Of a DNA stretch of 13,536 nucleotides, positions 6,190 to 12,673 are shown piece by piece. The number at the start of each line of letters is the position of its first letter. The stretch's first letter is position 1. Position numbers and translations under genes: made by a program. Source of the stretch: Candidatus Nitrosopumilus sp. (GTDB lineage Archaea > Thermoproteota > Nitrososphaeria > Nitrososphaerales > Nitrosopumilaceae); the NCBI GenBank assembly GCA_029864805.1, contig JAOTSS010000049.1, forward strand, positions 1-13,536, read 5' to 3'. The notes under the pieces are model-generated. The model did not search any database and was not told where the DNA came from. It was given only the letters and a program-made list of their open reading frames with translations.

Positions 6190-6855
6190 TTATTTTTTGC
6201 CAAATTTTCCCAATAAGGGAACAAAGACATAATGTGACTCGTTTTTAATTTCAATAATTCCTTTTCTAGTCTTTTGTAACAGTATTAATGATTGAGAAGA
6301 GTCACCTACTGGCGCAATTAATAATCCACCATCTGCTAATTGATCAAGTAATGGTAAAGGGATTTCAGTGCAAGCTGCAGTAATCATTATTCTATCATAT
6401 GGTGAGGCTTTAGAATATCCAATACTACCATCACTCAAAATCATATTGACATTGTTTATTCCTAGTTTTTCTAAATTTTCTTGTGCAAACTTTACAAGTT
6501 CTGGTTTAATTTCAACAGAATAGACAGTTCCTTGACCTACCAGGTAGGAAAGAATAGCAGTTTGCCATCCAGAGCCAGTACCAATCTCAAGTACTTTCTG
6601 TCCTTGTTTAACATCTAGCCACTCAGTCATTCTCGAAACTACTGCGGGTTGAGAAATTGTTTGATTTTTTTTGATTGGGAGGGGTTCATTGTAATACGCA
6701 TAGTCTAATTCTGATGATGGAACAAATTCATGTCTTGGAATATTTCTAAATGCATCTTCTACTTTTTTATCATTAAGGAATCTAGAATTTTTTAAATAAT
6801 TAATCAAGTCATTTAATGCAGTTTGATATTTTTTTTCAATGGATTTTTTTCTCAA
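6190..6855 (-). CDS. pcm: Protein-L-isoaspartate O-methyltransferase
   Basis: This 221-aa SAM-dependent repair enzyme methylates L-isoaspartyl residues in damaged proteins. The substrate-loop motif TISQP is at 66-70. Methyltransferase motif I, VLEIGTGSGW, is at 88-97, with the ribose-binding acidic residue at Glu115. SDGSIGY is at 141-147 and PYDRIMITAAC at 152-162; these are family hallmarks and the length is typical. The start appears to be TTG 6855: an in-frame TAA lies immediately upstream, and the next in-frame ATG is at residue 76, inside the catalytic domain. It lies downstream of the Met/His-rich gene on the same strand with a 63-nt gap, so it may have its own promoter. Confidence 0.95.
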   Translation of the reverse strand: MRKKSIEKKYQTALNDLINYLKNSRFLNDKKVEDAFRNIPRHEFVPSSELDYAYYNEPLPIKKNQTISQPAVVSRMTEWLDVKQGQKVLEIGTGSGWQTAILSYLVGQGTVYSVEIKPELVKFAQENLEKLGINNVNMILSDGSIGYSKASPYDRIMITAACTEIPLPLLDQLADGGLLIAPVGDSSQSLILLQKTRKGIIEIKNESHYVFVPLLGKFGKK

Positions 6856-6918
6856 TTAATTTAATTGGTATTTTTTACAATTAAAACACTCGGTAAAATC
6901 TTCTAAATGATTTTAAAT

Positions 6919-7791
6919 TCAGGGTTTTATTTCAGAACTATCATGTCTTATAGAATTCATAAATTCGGGATGTTCTAACATCAATATGATCATTTGTTGG
7001 TGTAAATCTTCATCATTCATTATTGCGCCAAGCATGGGTTCCATCAATTGTTCTGACATCTGTCCCATGTGTGATGGGTTTTTTATCATAAGCCTATGCA
7101 TATCGGTACTTATTCCAGAAGAAACCCACATCTGATGCATCATATCCATCATTCTGTCTGAATTTACAAATCCCATAGAATGAGAATTAGAATGCGTTTG
7201 GTAATTTGGACACCATAAACATGCAGCACCATGCATTTCAGAGTTTGTCGCAGAGTGATGAACTGAATCCATCCACGCCGAATGCATTTTTAGAGAATTT
7301 TCCATGTTAGGATGATTTTTCATTGTTTGAATCATTTTTTCACGTAACTGCGGATCACTGGTCATTGGGCCCAACATATTTTTCATCAATTCAGGATTCT
7401 CCTTCATTTGAATTACCCAGTCATTTAGGGTCTGCATCATGATGGTAGGGTTTTTCTGCATCATCTCATGCCAATGATGCATTAGTTTTTCATTTACCAC
7501 CATATTTTGTATGAGTTGATTCATCATCTCGGGGCGTTTACTCATGATTGATGTGTCGTAATTACCATATCCTCTATCAACTAGTTTGAGATATGTGGAA
7601 GGCATCACACATGCAGGTGTGCCATCATTTTTTTGTAATAGCAAATGATCAGGCTTACATGTAATAGTATCAGGGTCTGTAAATTTTTTCCATTGATGAT
7701 GAGGAGATATATTTTGAGCAAAAGAGTCTTCAAGATACATGACAGAAATGCTAAAAACTATCAAAAGCATAAAAAATAATTTAAGACTCAA
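6919..7791 (-). CDS. Secreted Met/His-rich protein, possible copper-binding
   Basis: No named family is recognised. The 290-aa protein has an N-terminal signal peptide or anchor (LKLFFMLLIVFSISVMYL, about 3-20, with SFAQ as a likely cleavage zone), so it should be outside the membrane. About 39 residues are Met (13%) and 19 are His, many in MH, HxM and MM clusters. Residues 40-76 form a small motif with Cys45 and Cys61 (CKPDHLLL...PACVMPSTYLKLVDRG), of a type I associate with thaumarchaeal secreted proteins. Residues about 86-280 contain repeated NPxxM-like helical units (near 86, 114, 132, 146, 160, 238 and 274), interrupted by CLWC (191-194). Such Met/His patterns bind Cu(I)/Cu(II) in known proteins, and ammonia oxidisers need much copper; this role is inference. 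The start is TTG 7791 (an ATG at 7770 would shorten the signal). Confidence 0.8.
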   Translation of the reverse strand: MSLKLFFMLLIVFSISVMYLEDSFAQNISPHHQWKKFTDPDTITCKPDHLLLQKNDGTPACVMPSTYLKLVDRGYGNYDTSIMSKRPEMMNQLIQNMVVNEKLMHHWHEMMQKNPTIMMQTLNDWVIQMKENPELMKNMLGPMTSDPQLREKMIQTMKNHPNMENSLKMHSAWMDSVHHSATNSEMHGAACLWCPNYQTHSNSHSMGFVNSDRMMDMMHQMWVSSGISTDMHRLMIKNPSHMGQMSEQLMEPMLGAIMNDEDLHQQMIILMLEHPEFMNSIRHDSSEIKP

Positions 7792-7854
7792 CAGAATGAC
7801 TTAAAGTTTTTTTCATAAAAACTAATCGCATAATTTTAGATTATCAAGAAAGAA

Positions 7855-9246
7855 TCAATTGATTTTTCGCTCTACTAGTTTGCCATGACCCAGTTTGCCA
7901 ATAACCTCAAAATTATCAGCAACAATTTCTCCTCGAACAATTGTTTTTACAGGCCATCCTTTTAGATTTCTTCCTTCATATACAATATAATCAGAAAACC
8001 CTCCAAACAAATCTGATGTAACCTTTTTTTCTTTTTTTAAATCTATCATGGTAATGTCCGCATCCGAATTTTTTTCAAGCGTTCCTTTTTGTGGATACAT
8101 CTCAAAGATTTGAGCAGCGTTTTGGCTAGTGAATTTTACAAATTGTTCAAGTGTTATTCTATTTTGATTCACTCCATCATTAAGTAGTATTGGAAGCACT
8201 GTTCCAATTCCCGGAAAACCTGCAAGTGCACCCCATACATCATCTCCACTAAGTTTAAGTTTTAGTTGATTTGCAACATGATCTGTACCAATTGTGTTGA
8301 TCAGATTGTTTGATAATGCATTCCAAACTGCTTTAGAGTCTTTTTCTGATCTTATCGGAGGCATTACTTTTGCAAGATATCCTTGTTGTTTCTCATAAGA
8401 TAAAGTAAGATAGTGTGGACAGGTTTCAACAAAAATTTTTGTTCCAAGTTTTCTCTCTTCTTCAATTTGTGTTAGTGCTCGCTCAGAACCAATATGTACA
8501 AAGTAAATCACACAGCCATAATCACGTCCAAATTTAGATACAGTTTTGATTGCTTTTGCCTCAAATTCAGGAGAACGGCTCTCAGACCAGGCATGCAATC
8601 CATCTTGTTTTTTCTCTTTTGCAGTTTTAATTCCACATCCACATGATTCATAGTCTTCAGCATGAACTAGTACTGGACAGCCAAGGGAAGCAGCCATTTT
8701 TACTGTTTGTTCAACTATTTCATCAGTTACGTCTACCTGATATGCTACAAGATCGTATGAATTAGGCGGCATATCCATGTATACATGACCAATTTCACCG
8801 CCTAAATTCATGTAAATTTTAAAAGACGTGATTCCTTTATTCACACAGAAATTCATCTCATTGATTTGATCTTTAGTAAAAATTGAAGCATGAATCGCAT
8901 AATCCACATAATGATTTTTAGATGCCGCATCAAGCTGATCTTGCAATGACTTTGTGAACGGATCTCCCAGTCTTAGCATTCTCATCATAGTTGTGATTCC
9001 ACCAATTGCTGCTGCATGAGATTCAGTTTTTGCAGCTTCATTAATTGGAGAATAAACACCATAGTGAACATGAGTATCTATTGGACCTGGAACAGAAATC
9101 AATCCATTTCCATTTATTTTATTATCACATGCAGGAATGTCATGTGTCAATCCAACTATTTTCCCCTCATCAATTATGATATTTTTGTCAACCATTCCTT
9201 GAGGAAAAATAACATGTGAGTCAATAATGACAGTATCATATGTCAT
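7855..9246 (-). CDS. Hydantoinase/dihydropyrimidinase-type cyclic amidohydrolase
   Basis: This 463-aa amidohydrolase carries the complete binuclear metal centre of the D-hydantoinase/dihydropyrimidinase/dihydroorotase group: DTHVHYG (His59, His61), the carboxylated lysine in SFKIYMN (Lys143), LVHAED (His195), YFVHIGS (His251) and GTDHV (Asp322). The length and the SFKIYMN-type lysine motif fit hydantoinase/dihydropyrimidinase better than short PyrC dihydroorotases. It hydrolyses a cyclic amide or imide ring. Whether it serves pyrimidine synthesis (as dihydroorotase), pyrimidine breakdown or another ring cannot be told from sequence. It reads from ATG 9246 and diverges from a small gene at 9292 across a short shared promoter region. 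The Cys-rich CGCG (202-205) next to the third His motif is unusual and may be functional or incidental. Confidence 0.9.
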   Translation of the reverse strand: MTYDTVIIDSHVIFPQGMVDKNIIIDEGKIVGLTHDIPACDNKINGNGLISVPGPIDTHVHYGVYSPINEAAKTESHAAAIGGITTMMRMLRLGDPFTKSLQDQLDAASKNHYVDYAIHASIFTKDQINEMNFCVNKGITSFKIYMNLGGEIGHVYMDMPPNSYDLVAYQVDVTDEIVEQTVKMAASLGCPVLVHAEDYESCGCGIKTAKEKKQDGLHAWSESRSPEFEAKAIKTVSKFGRDYGCVIYFVHIGSERALTQIEEERKLGTKIFVETCPHYLTLSYEKQQGYLAKVMPPIRSEKDSKAVWNALSNNLINTIGTDHVANQLKLKLSGDDVWGALAGFPGIGTVLPILLNDGVNQNRITLEQFVKFTSQNAAQIFEMYPQKGTLEKNSDADITMIDLKKEKKVTSDLFGGFSDYIVYEGRNLKGWPVKTIVRGEIVADNFEVIGKLGHGKLVERKIN

Positions 9247-9265
9247 ATGAGAACATATGCTTACA

Positions 9266-9275
9266 GTTTATTATG
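9266..9275. promoter_or_regulatory. Shared AT-rich promoter element between divergent genes
   Basis: GTTTATTATG is centred about 24 nt before the amidohydrolase ATG (9246, minus) and about 22 nt before the ATG of the small ORF at 9292 (plus). It could act as a TATA box in both directions for leaderless transcripts. Confidence 0.35.
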
Positions 9276-9291
9276 CGTTGAGAAAAAATGT

Positions 9292-9417
9292 ATGGAATTG
9301 CATACTTTCCTGTTTCTTATTGCTATAATATGTACAGTTTCTGTATGTCATATACAAGAGACCACATCAAATGATGAATCCAAATGCAAAGACATTACAT
9401 GTTTGGCCAAAAATTAA
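9292..9417 (+). CDS. Possible small secreted Cys-containing peptide (41 aa)
   Basis: ATG 9292 opens a 41-aa frame starting MELHTFLFLIAIICTVSVC. The hydrophobic stretch (5-18) looks like a signal peptide or single membrane anchor. It is followed by a short polar tail with Cys32 and Cys37 (SKCKDITCLAKN). A TATA-like element (9266-9275) is placed for a leaderless start. The frame overlaps by 47 nt with another 41-aa frame (9371-9496), so one of the two may be a shadow. No family is recognised. Confidence 0.4.
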   Translation: MELHTFLFLIAIICTVSVCHIQETTSNDESKCKDITCLAKN

Positions 9418-9496
9418 CAGATCAAGTTCTGCAATAAAGAAGAAGAATAGAATAATTGCAGAAGACAAGAAGAATTTGTGGAGCAGACAGAGTTAA
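9371..9496 (+). CDS. Possible small basic protein (41 aa)
   Basis: Two adjacent ATGs at 9371 and 9374 open a 41-aa frame that reads MMNPNAKTLHVWPKINRSSS and then AIKKKNRIIAEDKKNLWSRQ. It is strongly basic (Lys/Arg-rich) with two Trp, and its composition looks like a real nucleic-acid-associated mini-protein rather than noise. An upstream CTATAATATG (9323-9332) could be its TATA box with a short leader. It overlaps the end of the preceding small frame in a different reading frame. No named family is recognised. Confidence 0.45.
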   Translation: MMNPNAKTLHVWPKINRSSSAIKKKNRIIAEDKKNLWSRQS

Positions 9497-9519
9497 GTCT
9501 CTAAATTAGAAAGTATATC

Positions 9520-9615
9520 CTATTTCATGAGAGTAAATTTGCAATGAGAACATGAATCATTTTCGTCTGTAGAATACTCTAAACCACAATTTGAACAAAC
9601 AACAATATCTACCAT
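9520..9615 (-). CDS. Mini zinc-ribbon protein (31 aa)
   Basis: On the minus strand ATG 9615 to TAG 9520-9522 encodes a 31-aa protein with CSNCG (Cys7, Cys10) and CSHCK (Cys22, Cys25). This is a complete two-knuckle zinc ribbon with almost nothing else. A TATA-like TTTTTATG (about 9635-9642) lies about 25 nt upstream, consistent with a leaderless mRNA. Thaumarchaeal genomes contain many such tiny CxxC...CxxC proteins of unknown role. It is below the length cut-off of most gene callers. Confidence 0.65.
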   Translation of the reverse strand: MVDIVVCSNCGLEYSTDENDSCSHCKFTLMK

Positions 9616-9700
9616 GTATGCCTACGCTAATCCATACATAAAAACCCCTACAAATTATTCATCAGTCAGATCTATATACTACATTTCAAGATTTTCCTTG

Positions 9701-9769
9701 TTGACAATTATGTATATTCCAATACGACCATCAAGACGAAAGTCTGATGAAGATGAACTTGATGAATAG
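9701..9769 (+). CDS. Very short charged ORF (19-22 aa), doubtful
   Basis: From ATG 9710 the frame reads MYIPIRPSRRKSDEDELDE and stops at 9767-9769; a TTG at 9701 would add three residues. A TATA-like TCTATATACT (9671-9680) lies about 26 nt before 9701, where a leaderless transcript would begin. The basic-then-acidic pattern is striking but the ORF is too short to judge. It diverges from the mini zinc-ribbon gene. Confidence 0.25.
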   Translation: MTIMYIPIRPSRRKSDEDELDE

Positions 9770-9888
9770 AGAGTTTGTGTTTCTCATAAATTTTGTATTT
9801 CAAAGGAGGTTTTAGTAATCATTATCTCATAATAGTTTGTGAATAATTGTGAACATTCTTTACTAATTTTGCCACATTCCTTTTATAC

Positions 9889-10339
9889 TTAGGATTTCGT
9901 CAGCTTTTTCCTAACAATTTCTTGATTATCTTTTGCCACTTGGTAATCAGGTTTTATCTCCAAAACTCTTTCATAGTCTTTGTTTGATTCTTCATACTTT
10001 CGAAGCTTGTACAGTGACCAGGCCCTACCCATCCAGATCTCAACTTGATCTGATTTTGATTCAATTGCTTTATCATAGCTTTCAATTGCATCCTTGTATT
10101 TTTTAAGTTCATTAAGCGAATTGCCTCTGTTGGTCCATGCCCATAATAGTCTGGTTTTATCTCAATTGCTTTGTCATAGCTTTCAATAGCCTCATCATAT
10201 TTTCCTAATTTACTTGGGATACTCCTAGATTGTACCATGCTTTGTAATCCTCTGGCTTTATCTCATCAGTTTTAATGACTGTCTTTTTTTCAAATTCTTT
10301 TGTGTCTTTTTTGGATTCAGGCCAAGAGAAGAATTTCAA
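9889..10339 (-). pseudogene. TPR-repeat protein gene broken by two frameshifts
   Basis: Three minus-strand frames join into one tetratricopeptide-repeat protein of about 150 aa. Frame one (from TTG 10339) reads LKFFSWPESKK... to AWYNLGVSQ. Frame two continues with KLGKYDEAIESYDKAIEIKP and DYY. Frame three continues with AWTNRGNSLNELKKYKDAIE, ESKSDQVEIWMGRAW and VLEIKPDYQ to TAA at 9889-9891. Aligning the repeats to each other shows that one base is missing near 10212 and one near 10141. The single-frame ORF seen in 9954-10238 is therefore a hybrid, with shadow sequence at both ends. TPR units mediate protein-protein contacts. Two independent single-base losses suggest genuine decay, though sequencing error is possible. 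The original start is uncertain. Confidence 0.75.
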
Positions 10340-10344
10340 TTGGA

Positions 10345-10500
10345 TTAACGTGTTATGGCACGAATAAAAGTTGTTTTACACCCATCATACCTTTTAGCAT
10401 TAACAACATCAACTAGATTCTGGTAATTTACAATATCACATAATGGTGCATTTAGCAATGAAGGGAGATACTGAGAAAATTGAGAGTTTAGTATGGGAAA
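10345..10500 (-). pseudogene. Orphan open frame, possible gene remnant
   Basis: A minus-strand frame, open from 10500 to TAA 10345-10347, has protein-like composition (for example LLNAPLCDIVNYQNLVDVVN followed by AKRYDGCKTTFIRAITR) but no ATG; TTG 10458 is the only usual start and gives 37 aa. It lies just upstream of the broken TPR gene. It could be the 3' remnant of a decayed gene. No family is recognised. Confidence 0.25.
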
Positions 10501-10555
10501 TTATTGATCTGTTCTAATCGATTTACTTAAATCGGATGATTGTGAATAAGCTCTA

Positions 10556-10669
10556 ATGGTTTTCAGAAAATGCATTTACTGTGATAGTGAATTTGAAGAC
10601 ATATTCAATAAAAGGGTATGTTCAACAAAATGCGCAGTTGAGGTTTTACATAATCAAATCTTCAATTGA
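10556..10669 (+). CDS. Mini zinc-finger protein (37 aa)
   Basis: ATG 10556 to TGA 10667-10669 encodes 37 aa with CIYC (Cys6, Cys9) and CSTKC (Cys22, Cys26). The CxxC...CSxxC arrangement followed by a short helix (AVEVLHNQ) resembles a treble-clef type zinc knuckle such as those seen in small archaeal and bacterial zinc proteins. A TATA-like TTTACTTAAAT (10521-10531) sits about 30 nt upstream, compatible with a leaderless mRNA. No neighbour shares its strand closely, so it is probably monocistronic. Function is unknown. Confidence 0.65.
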   Translation: MVFRKCIYCDSEFEDIFNKRVCSTKCAVEVLHNQIFN

Positions 10670-10778
10670 TTACCATTTTTAGAATTTTATCCAAGATTAA
10701 TCTAAACACTTCTCAATAGAATAAATTCCCAAAATTACTCCATGCAGTATTTCGCAGCATTCAAACCATTTGAAATCT

Positions 10779-11067
10779 ATGATGAATTCTACGGCACTAG
10801 GAATGTATGTTAAATTGTTCCTAATTTCTGATAAAATCAACTTAGACAATTGGCATACAACACATGAAACCAATCTATCAAATTTAGATTCATTCTTGGA
10901 AGATAGGAATTCATTATGTTAATCTATAGAACAACAAATGTTATAATATTGGAGATACAATTTTTGAAAAATCACTTCAGCTGCATAAACTATACAAAGT
11001 TGCAAATATTATCGCAATAAGTTCAGATATTTCCGCAAGAAGAAATGACAGATATCAAAAGGATTAG
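10779..11067 (+). pseudogene. Broken ORF, unknown protein
   Basis: Two plus-strand frames look like pieces of one gene. The first (ATG 10779 to TAA 10920-10922) has 47 residues, including VKLFLISDKINLDNW and NLSNLDSFLEDR. The second, in another frame, runs from about 10939 to TAG 11065-11067 and reads YNIGDTIFEKSLQLHKLYKV then ANIIAISSDISARRNDRY. Stops in both frames between 10920 and 10929 separate them, and a short third-frame piece (LIYRTTN) may bridge the gap. Composition favours decayed coding sequence, but no family is recognised and the reconstruction is uncertain. Confidence 0.4.
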
Positions 11068-11084
11068 AGTCAATTCTGGCTAAC

Positions 11085-11094
11085 TTAATTAAAT
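11085..11094 (+). promoter_or_regulatory. TATA-like box for the HNH-like gene
   Basis: TTAATTAAAT is centred about 26 nt before ATG 11115, consistent with a leaderless archaeal promoter. Confidence 0.45.
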
Positions 11095-11114
11095 AGATTC
11101 AAATCTAAATTTTC

Positions 11115-11690
11115 ATGAACTGGAAAAAATCACTTGTTGAAAGATTGGGAAATCAGTGTAGAGTTTGTAATCAAAATGATATTGAGAAATTAGACATAGA
11201 TTTTATCAACGGTCAGGGATATCTTGAGGATCAATATTTTGAGAATAAAGATGAAATGTATGTTTGGTTTGTCTTGCATTTCAAGGAAGAATCTGAATAT
11301 TTACAATCCATTTGTATTGACTGTAAATCAAAAAAGATAGAAGACAAATCAATTCCATTATCAAAATTAGAGGAATTTTACTTTATACCTAGAGCAATGG
11401 ATAACCAAGAAATTATGAGATGGATGGATAAAAAAGCTGAAGAACTATTAGTATTTCTAAGAGAAAACAAACAGTTTGTTTCAATAGAAAGAAGATTGGA
11501 AAGACATTATGGGGATTTGAGAGATAAATTTACAGAGATTGATAGAAACATCACATTAATTGAATACGAAAAAAAGTGGTTGCCAAAGAGATTTGCAGAT
11601 GTAATCGAAAAGGACCTAAATGAAAACCCAGAGATTAAGAGTTTAGTGGAAAAACATCATAGACCAAAAATTCCAAATACGGGCCACTAG
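11115..11690 (+). CDS. HNH-like zinc protein with degenerate active site
   Basis: The 191-aa protein starts with a zinc-knuckle layout typical of HNH-fold endonucleases: CRVC (Cys15, Cys18), then KLDIDFINGQG (26-35), then CIDC (Cys67, Cys70) followed by a Lys-rich stretch. In active HNH enzymes the segment usually reads IDHI.G.G, with His as a catalytic residue; here Phe30 occupies that place. The part after about 95 is charged and helical, including a likely coiled coil (about 105-175), and belongs to no family I know. It may be an inactive HNH relative used for DNA or RNA binding, or the resemblance may be limited to the zinc site. Codon use looks like its neighbours. An inverted repeat follows the gene. 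Confidence 0.72.
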   Translation: MNWKKSLVERLGNQCRVCNQNDIEKLDIDFINGQGYLEDQYFENKDEMYVWFVLHFKEESEYLQSICIDCKSKKIEDKSIPLSKLEEFYFIPRAMDNQEIMRWMDKKAEELLVFLRENKQFVSIERRLERHYGDLRDKFTEIDRNITLIEYEKKWLPKRFADVIEKDLNENPEIKSLVEKHHRPKIPNTGH

Positions 11691-11715
11691 AAAAAATTTA
11701 CTCATATTGATGATA

Positions 11716-11735
11716 TTTAGAATAAAAATTCTAAA
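11716..11735 (+). terminator. Hairpin after the HNH-like gene
   Basis: TTTAGAAT (11716-11723) and ATTCTAAA (11728-11735) form a perfect 8-bp stem with an AAAA loop, 26 nt after the stop codon. It is AT-rich, without a long T-run, so a terminator or mRNA 3'-end role is plausible but not certain. Confidence 0.4.
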
Positions 11736-11882
11736 TTCAATAAAAATAATTTAGTTGAGTATATTGATAGTGTTATTCATTTAGAATCCTAATAAATCAA
11801 TACAACAATAATTGTGACTATCCATTTAAGTCAAATTTATTGAGAAAATGAATAAAAGCACAACTCTAAGAGATAGTCCATT

Positions 11883-11957
11883 GGGCCGGTGATTTAGGGG
11901 TATAATGCCTCGTTCGCAACGAGGATGTCGAGGGTTCGATTCTCTCCCGGTCCACCA
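11883..11957 (+). tRNA. tRNA-Ala (anticodon CGC)
   Basis: The acceptor arms GGGCCGG (11883-11889) and CCGGTCC (11947-11953) pair with a G3:U70 wobble, the universal identity element of tRNA-Ala. The discriminator is A (11954) and CCA is encoded (11955-11957). The anticodon stem CCTCG/CGAGG holds the loop TTCGCAA (11913-11919), with anticodon CGC at 11915-11917. The T-arm is GAGGG-TTCGATT-CTCTC. No intron is present. Confidence 0.97.
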
Positions 11958-12294
11958 AAACTTTTGAAATTAACTTAAGAACAGTTTGATTGTAAATTTT
12001 TGATTACTACTCAACGTCATCAGAAATAGTTTTTCTTTCCTTTTTTTGTTAAAATATGCAGAGTAATTTCAAAGTCAGAAAGTAGACCAAAATTACATGT
12101 CATGAATCAGAAAAATATTCTACAAAAATCAATCTGAGGCAAAAATACTCCAATGAAGCTAAAACATACAGGTTTTCTTTCGAGCCATCTTTCTTATACC
12201 TGTAGCACCTAAATTAAGGGCCTTATTTCGTTAAAACATTTCAAATGAATACTATTCTAGAAACTATTATACATAAATAAAAAATATAGTCACT
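11958..12294. other. Intergenic region between tRNA-Ala and the next gene
   Basis: No convincing gene is seen in these 337 nt. A T-rich tract (about 12028-12049, TTTTTCTTTCCTTTTTTTG) probably terminates tRNA transcription. An inverted repeat, TACAGGT (12167-12173) with ACCTGTA (12198-12204), spans a 24-nt pyrimidine-rich loop. A short dyad TAAGG-g-CCTTA lies near 12215-12225. The stretch ATTATACAT (about 12265-12273) is the likely TATA box of the gene at 12295. Confidence 0.5.
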
Positions 12295-12651
12295 ATGGAA
12301 GTTTTTGACGGCAAAAAAGCTGCACAAGATTACATGTCAAAACATACGTTAGCATTTTCTACACCGGAATTAACTCTTATGAGATTTGCATTTTGGTTAG
12401 GTGATTCAGTGCCAGATCCAAAAAACGAGGAAAAAGGAATTCCAAGAATGATGACATATTTGACAGAGCAAGACTTTCAACCGGTTTTAATTGATGATGA
12501 TAAATACGAACCATCAGGTGCAGTCAGAAGTTCAGCAGTTGTAGGAAATGCATACAATGAGATTCAGACAGATGGAAAGTTTTGTTCAGAATGTGGAACT
12601 AGTCTATCTGCTACTGCAAAGTTTTGTCCCGAATGTGGAACTACACAATAA
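12295..12651 (+). CDS. Unknown protein with C-terminal zinc ribbon
   Basis: The 118-aa protein has an uncharacterised N-terminal part (about 1-75) with an aromatic, amphipathic segment around LTLMRFAFWLGDSVPDP, a short flexible linker (75-95), and a C-terminal zinc ribbon FCSECGTSLSATAKFCPECG (96-115) with Cys97, 100, 111 and 114. Such ribbons commonly act as protein- or nucleic-acid-binding tails. A TATA-like ATTATACAT lies about 26 nt upstream, indicating a leaderless monocistronic gene. It is convergent, with a 22-nt gap, with another gene ending in a very similar ribbon. No specific function can be assigned. Confidence 0.78.
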   Translation: MEVFDGKKAAQDYMSKHTLAFSTPELTLMRFAFWLGDSVPDPKNEEKGIPRMMTYLTEQDFQPVLIDDDKYEPSGAVRSSAVVGNAYNEIQTDGKFCSECGTSLSATAKFCPECGTTQ

Positions 12652-12673
12652 GAAAATAATTTTTCAACTAATT

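Noticed and set aside
9237..9257. CATATG copies around the amidohydrolase start as an operator
   Set aside because: Two of the three copies overlap the first codons, and six-base AT-rich palindromes are expected by chance in this sequence.
9954..10238. Intact 94-aa protein
   Set aside because: Only its middle is in the true TPR frame; both ends are out of frame relative to the TPR repeats, so it is a fragment of a broken gene.
11706..11735. Box C/D sRNA (TGATGA near 11708)
   Set aside because: No CUGA D box lies at a suitable distance; the hairpin nearby is better read as a 3'-end structure.
11883..11957. tRNA-Ala as an integration site for a mobile island in 9290-11880
   Set aside because: I found no second copy of the tRNA 3' end and no integrase, so the decay upstream is not explained by an integrated element.
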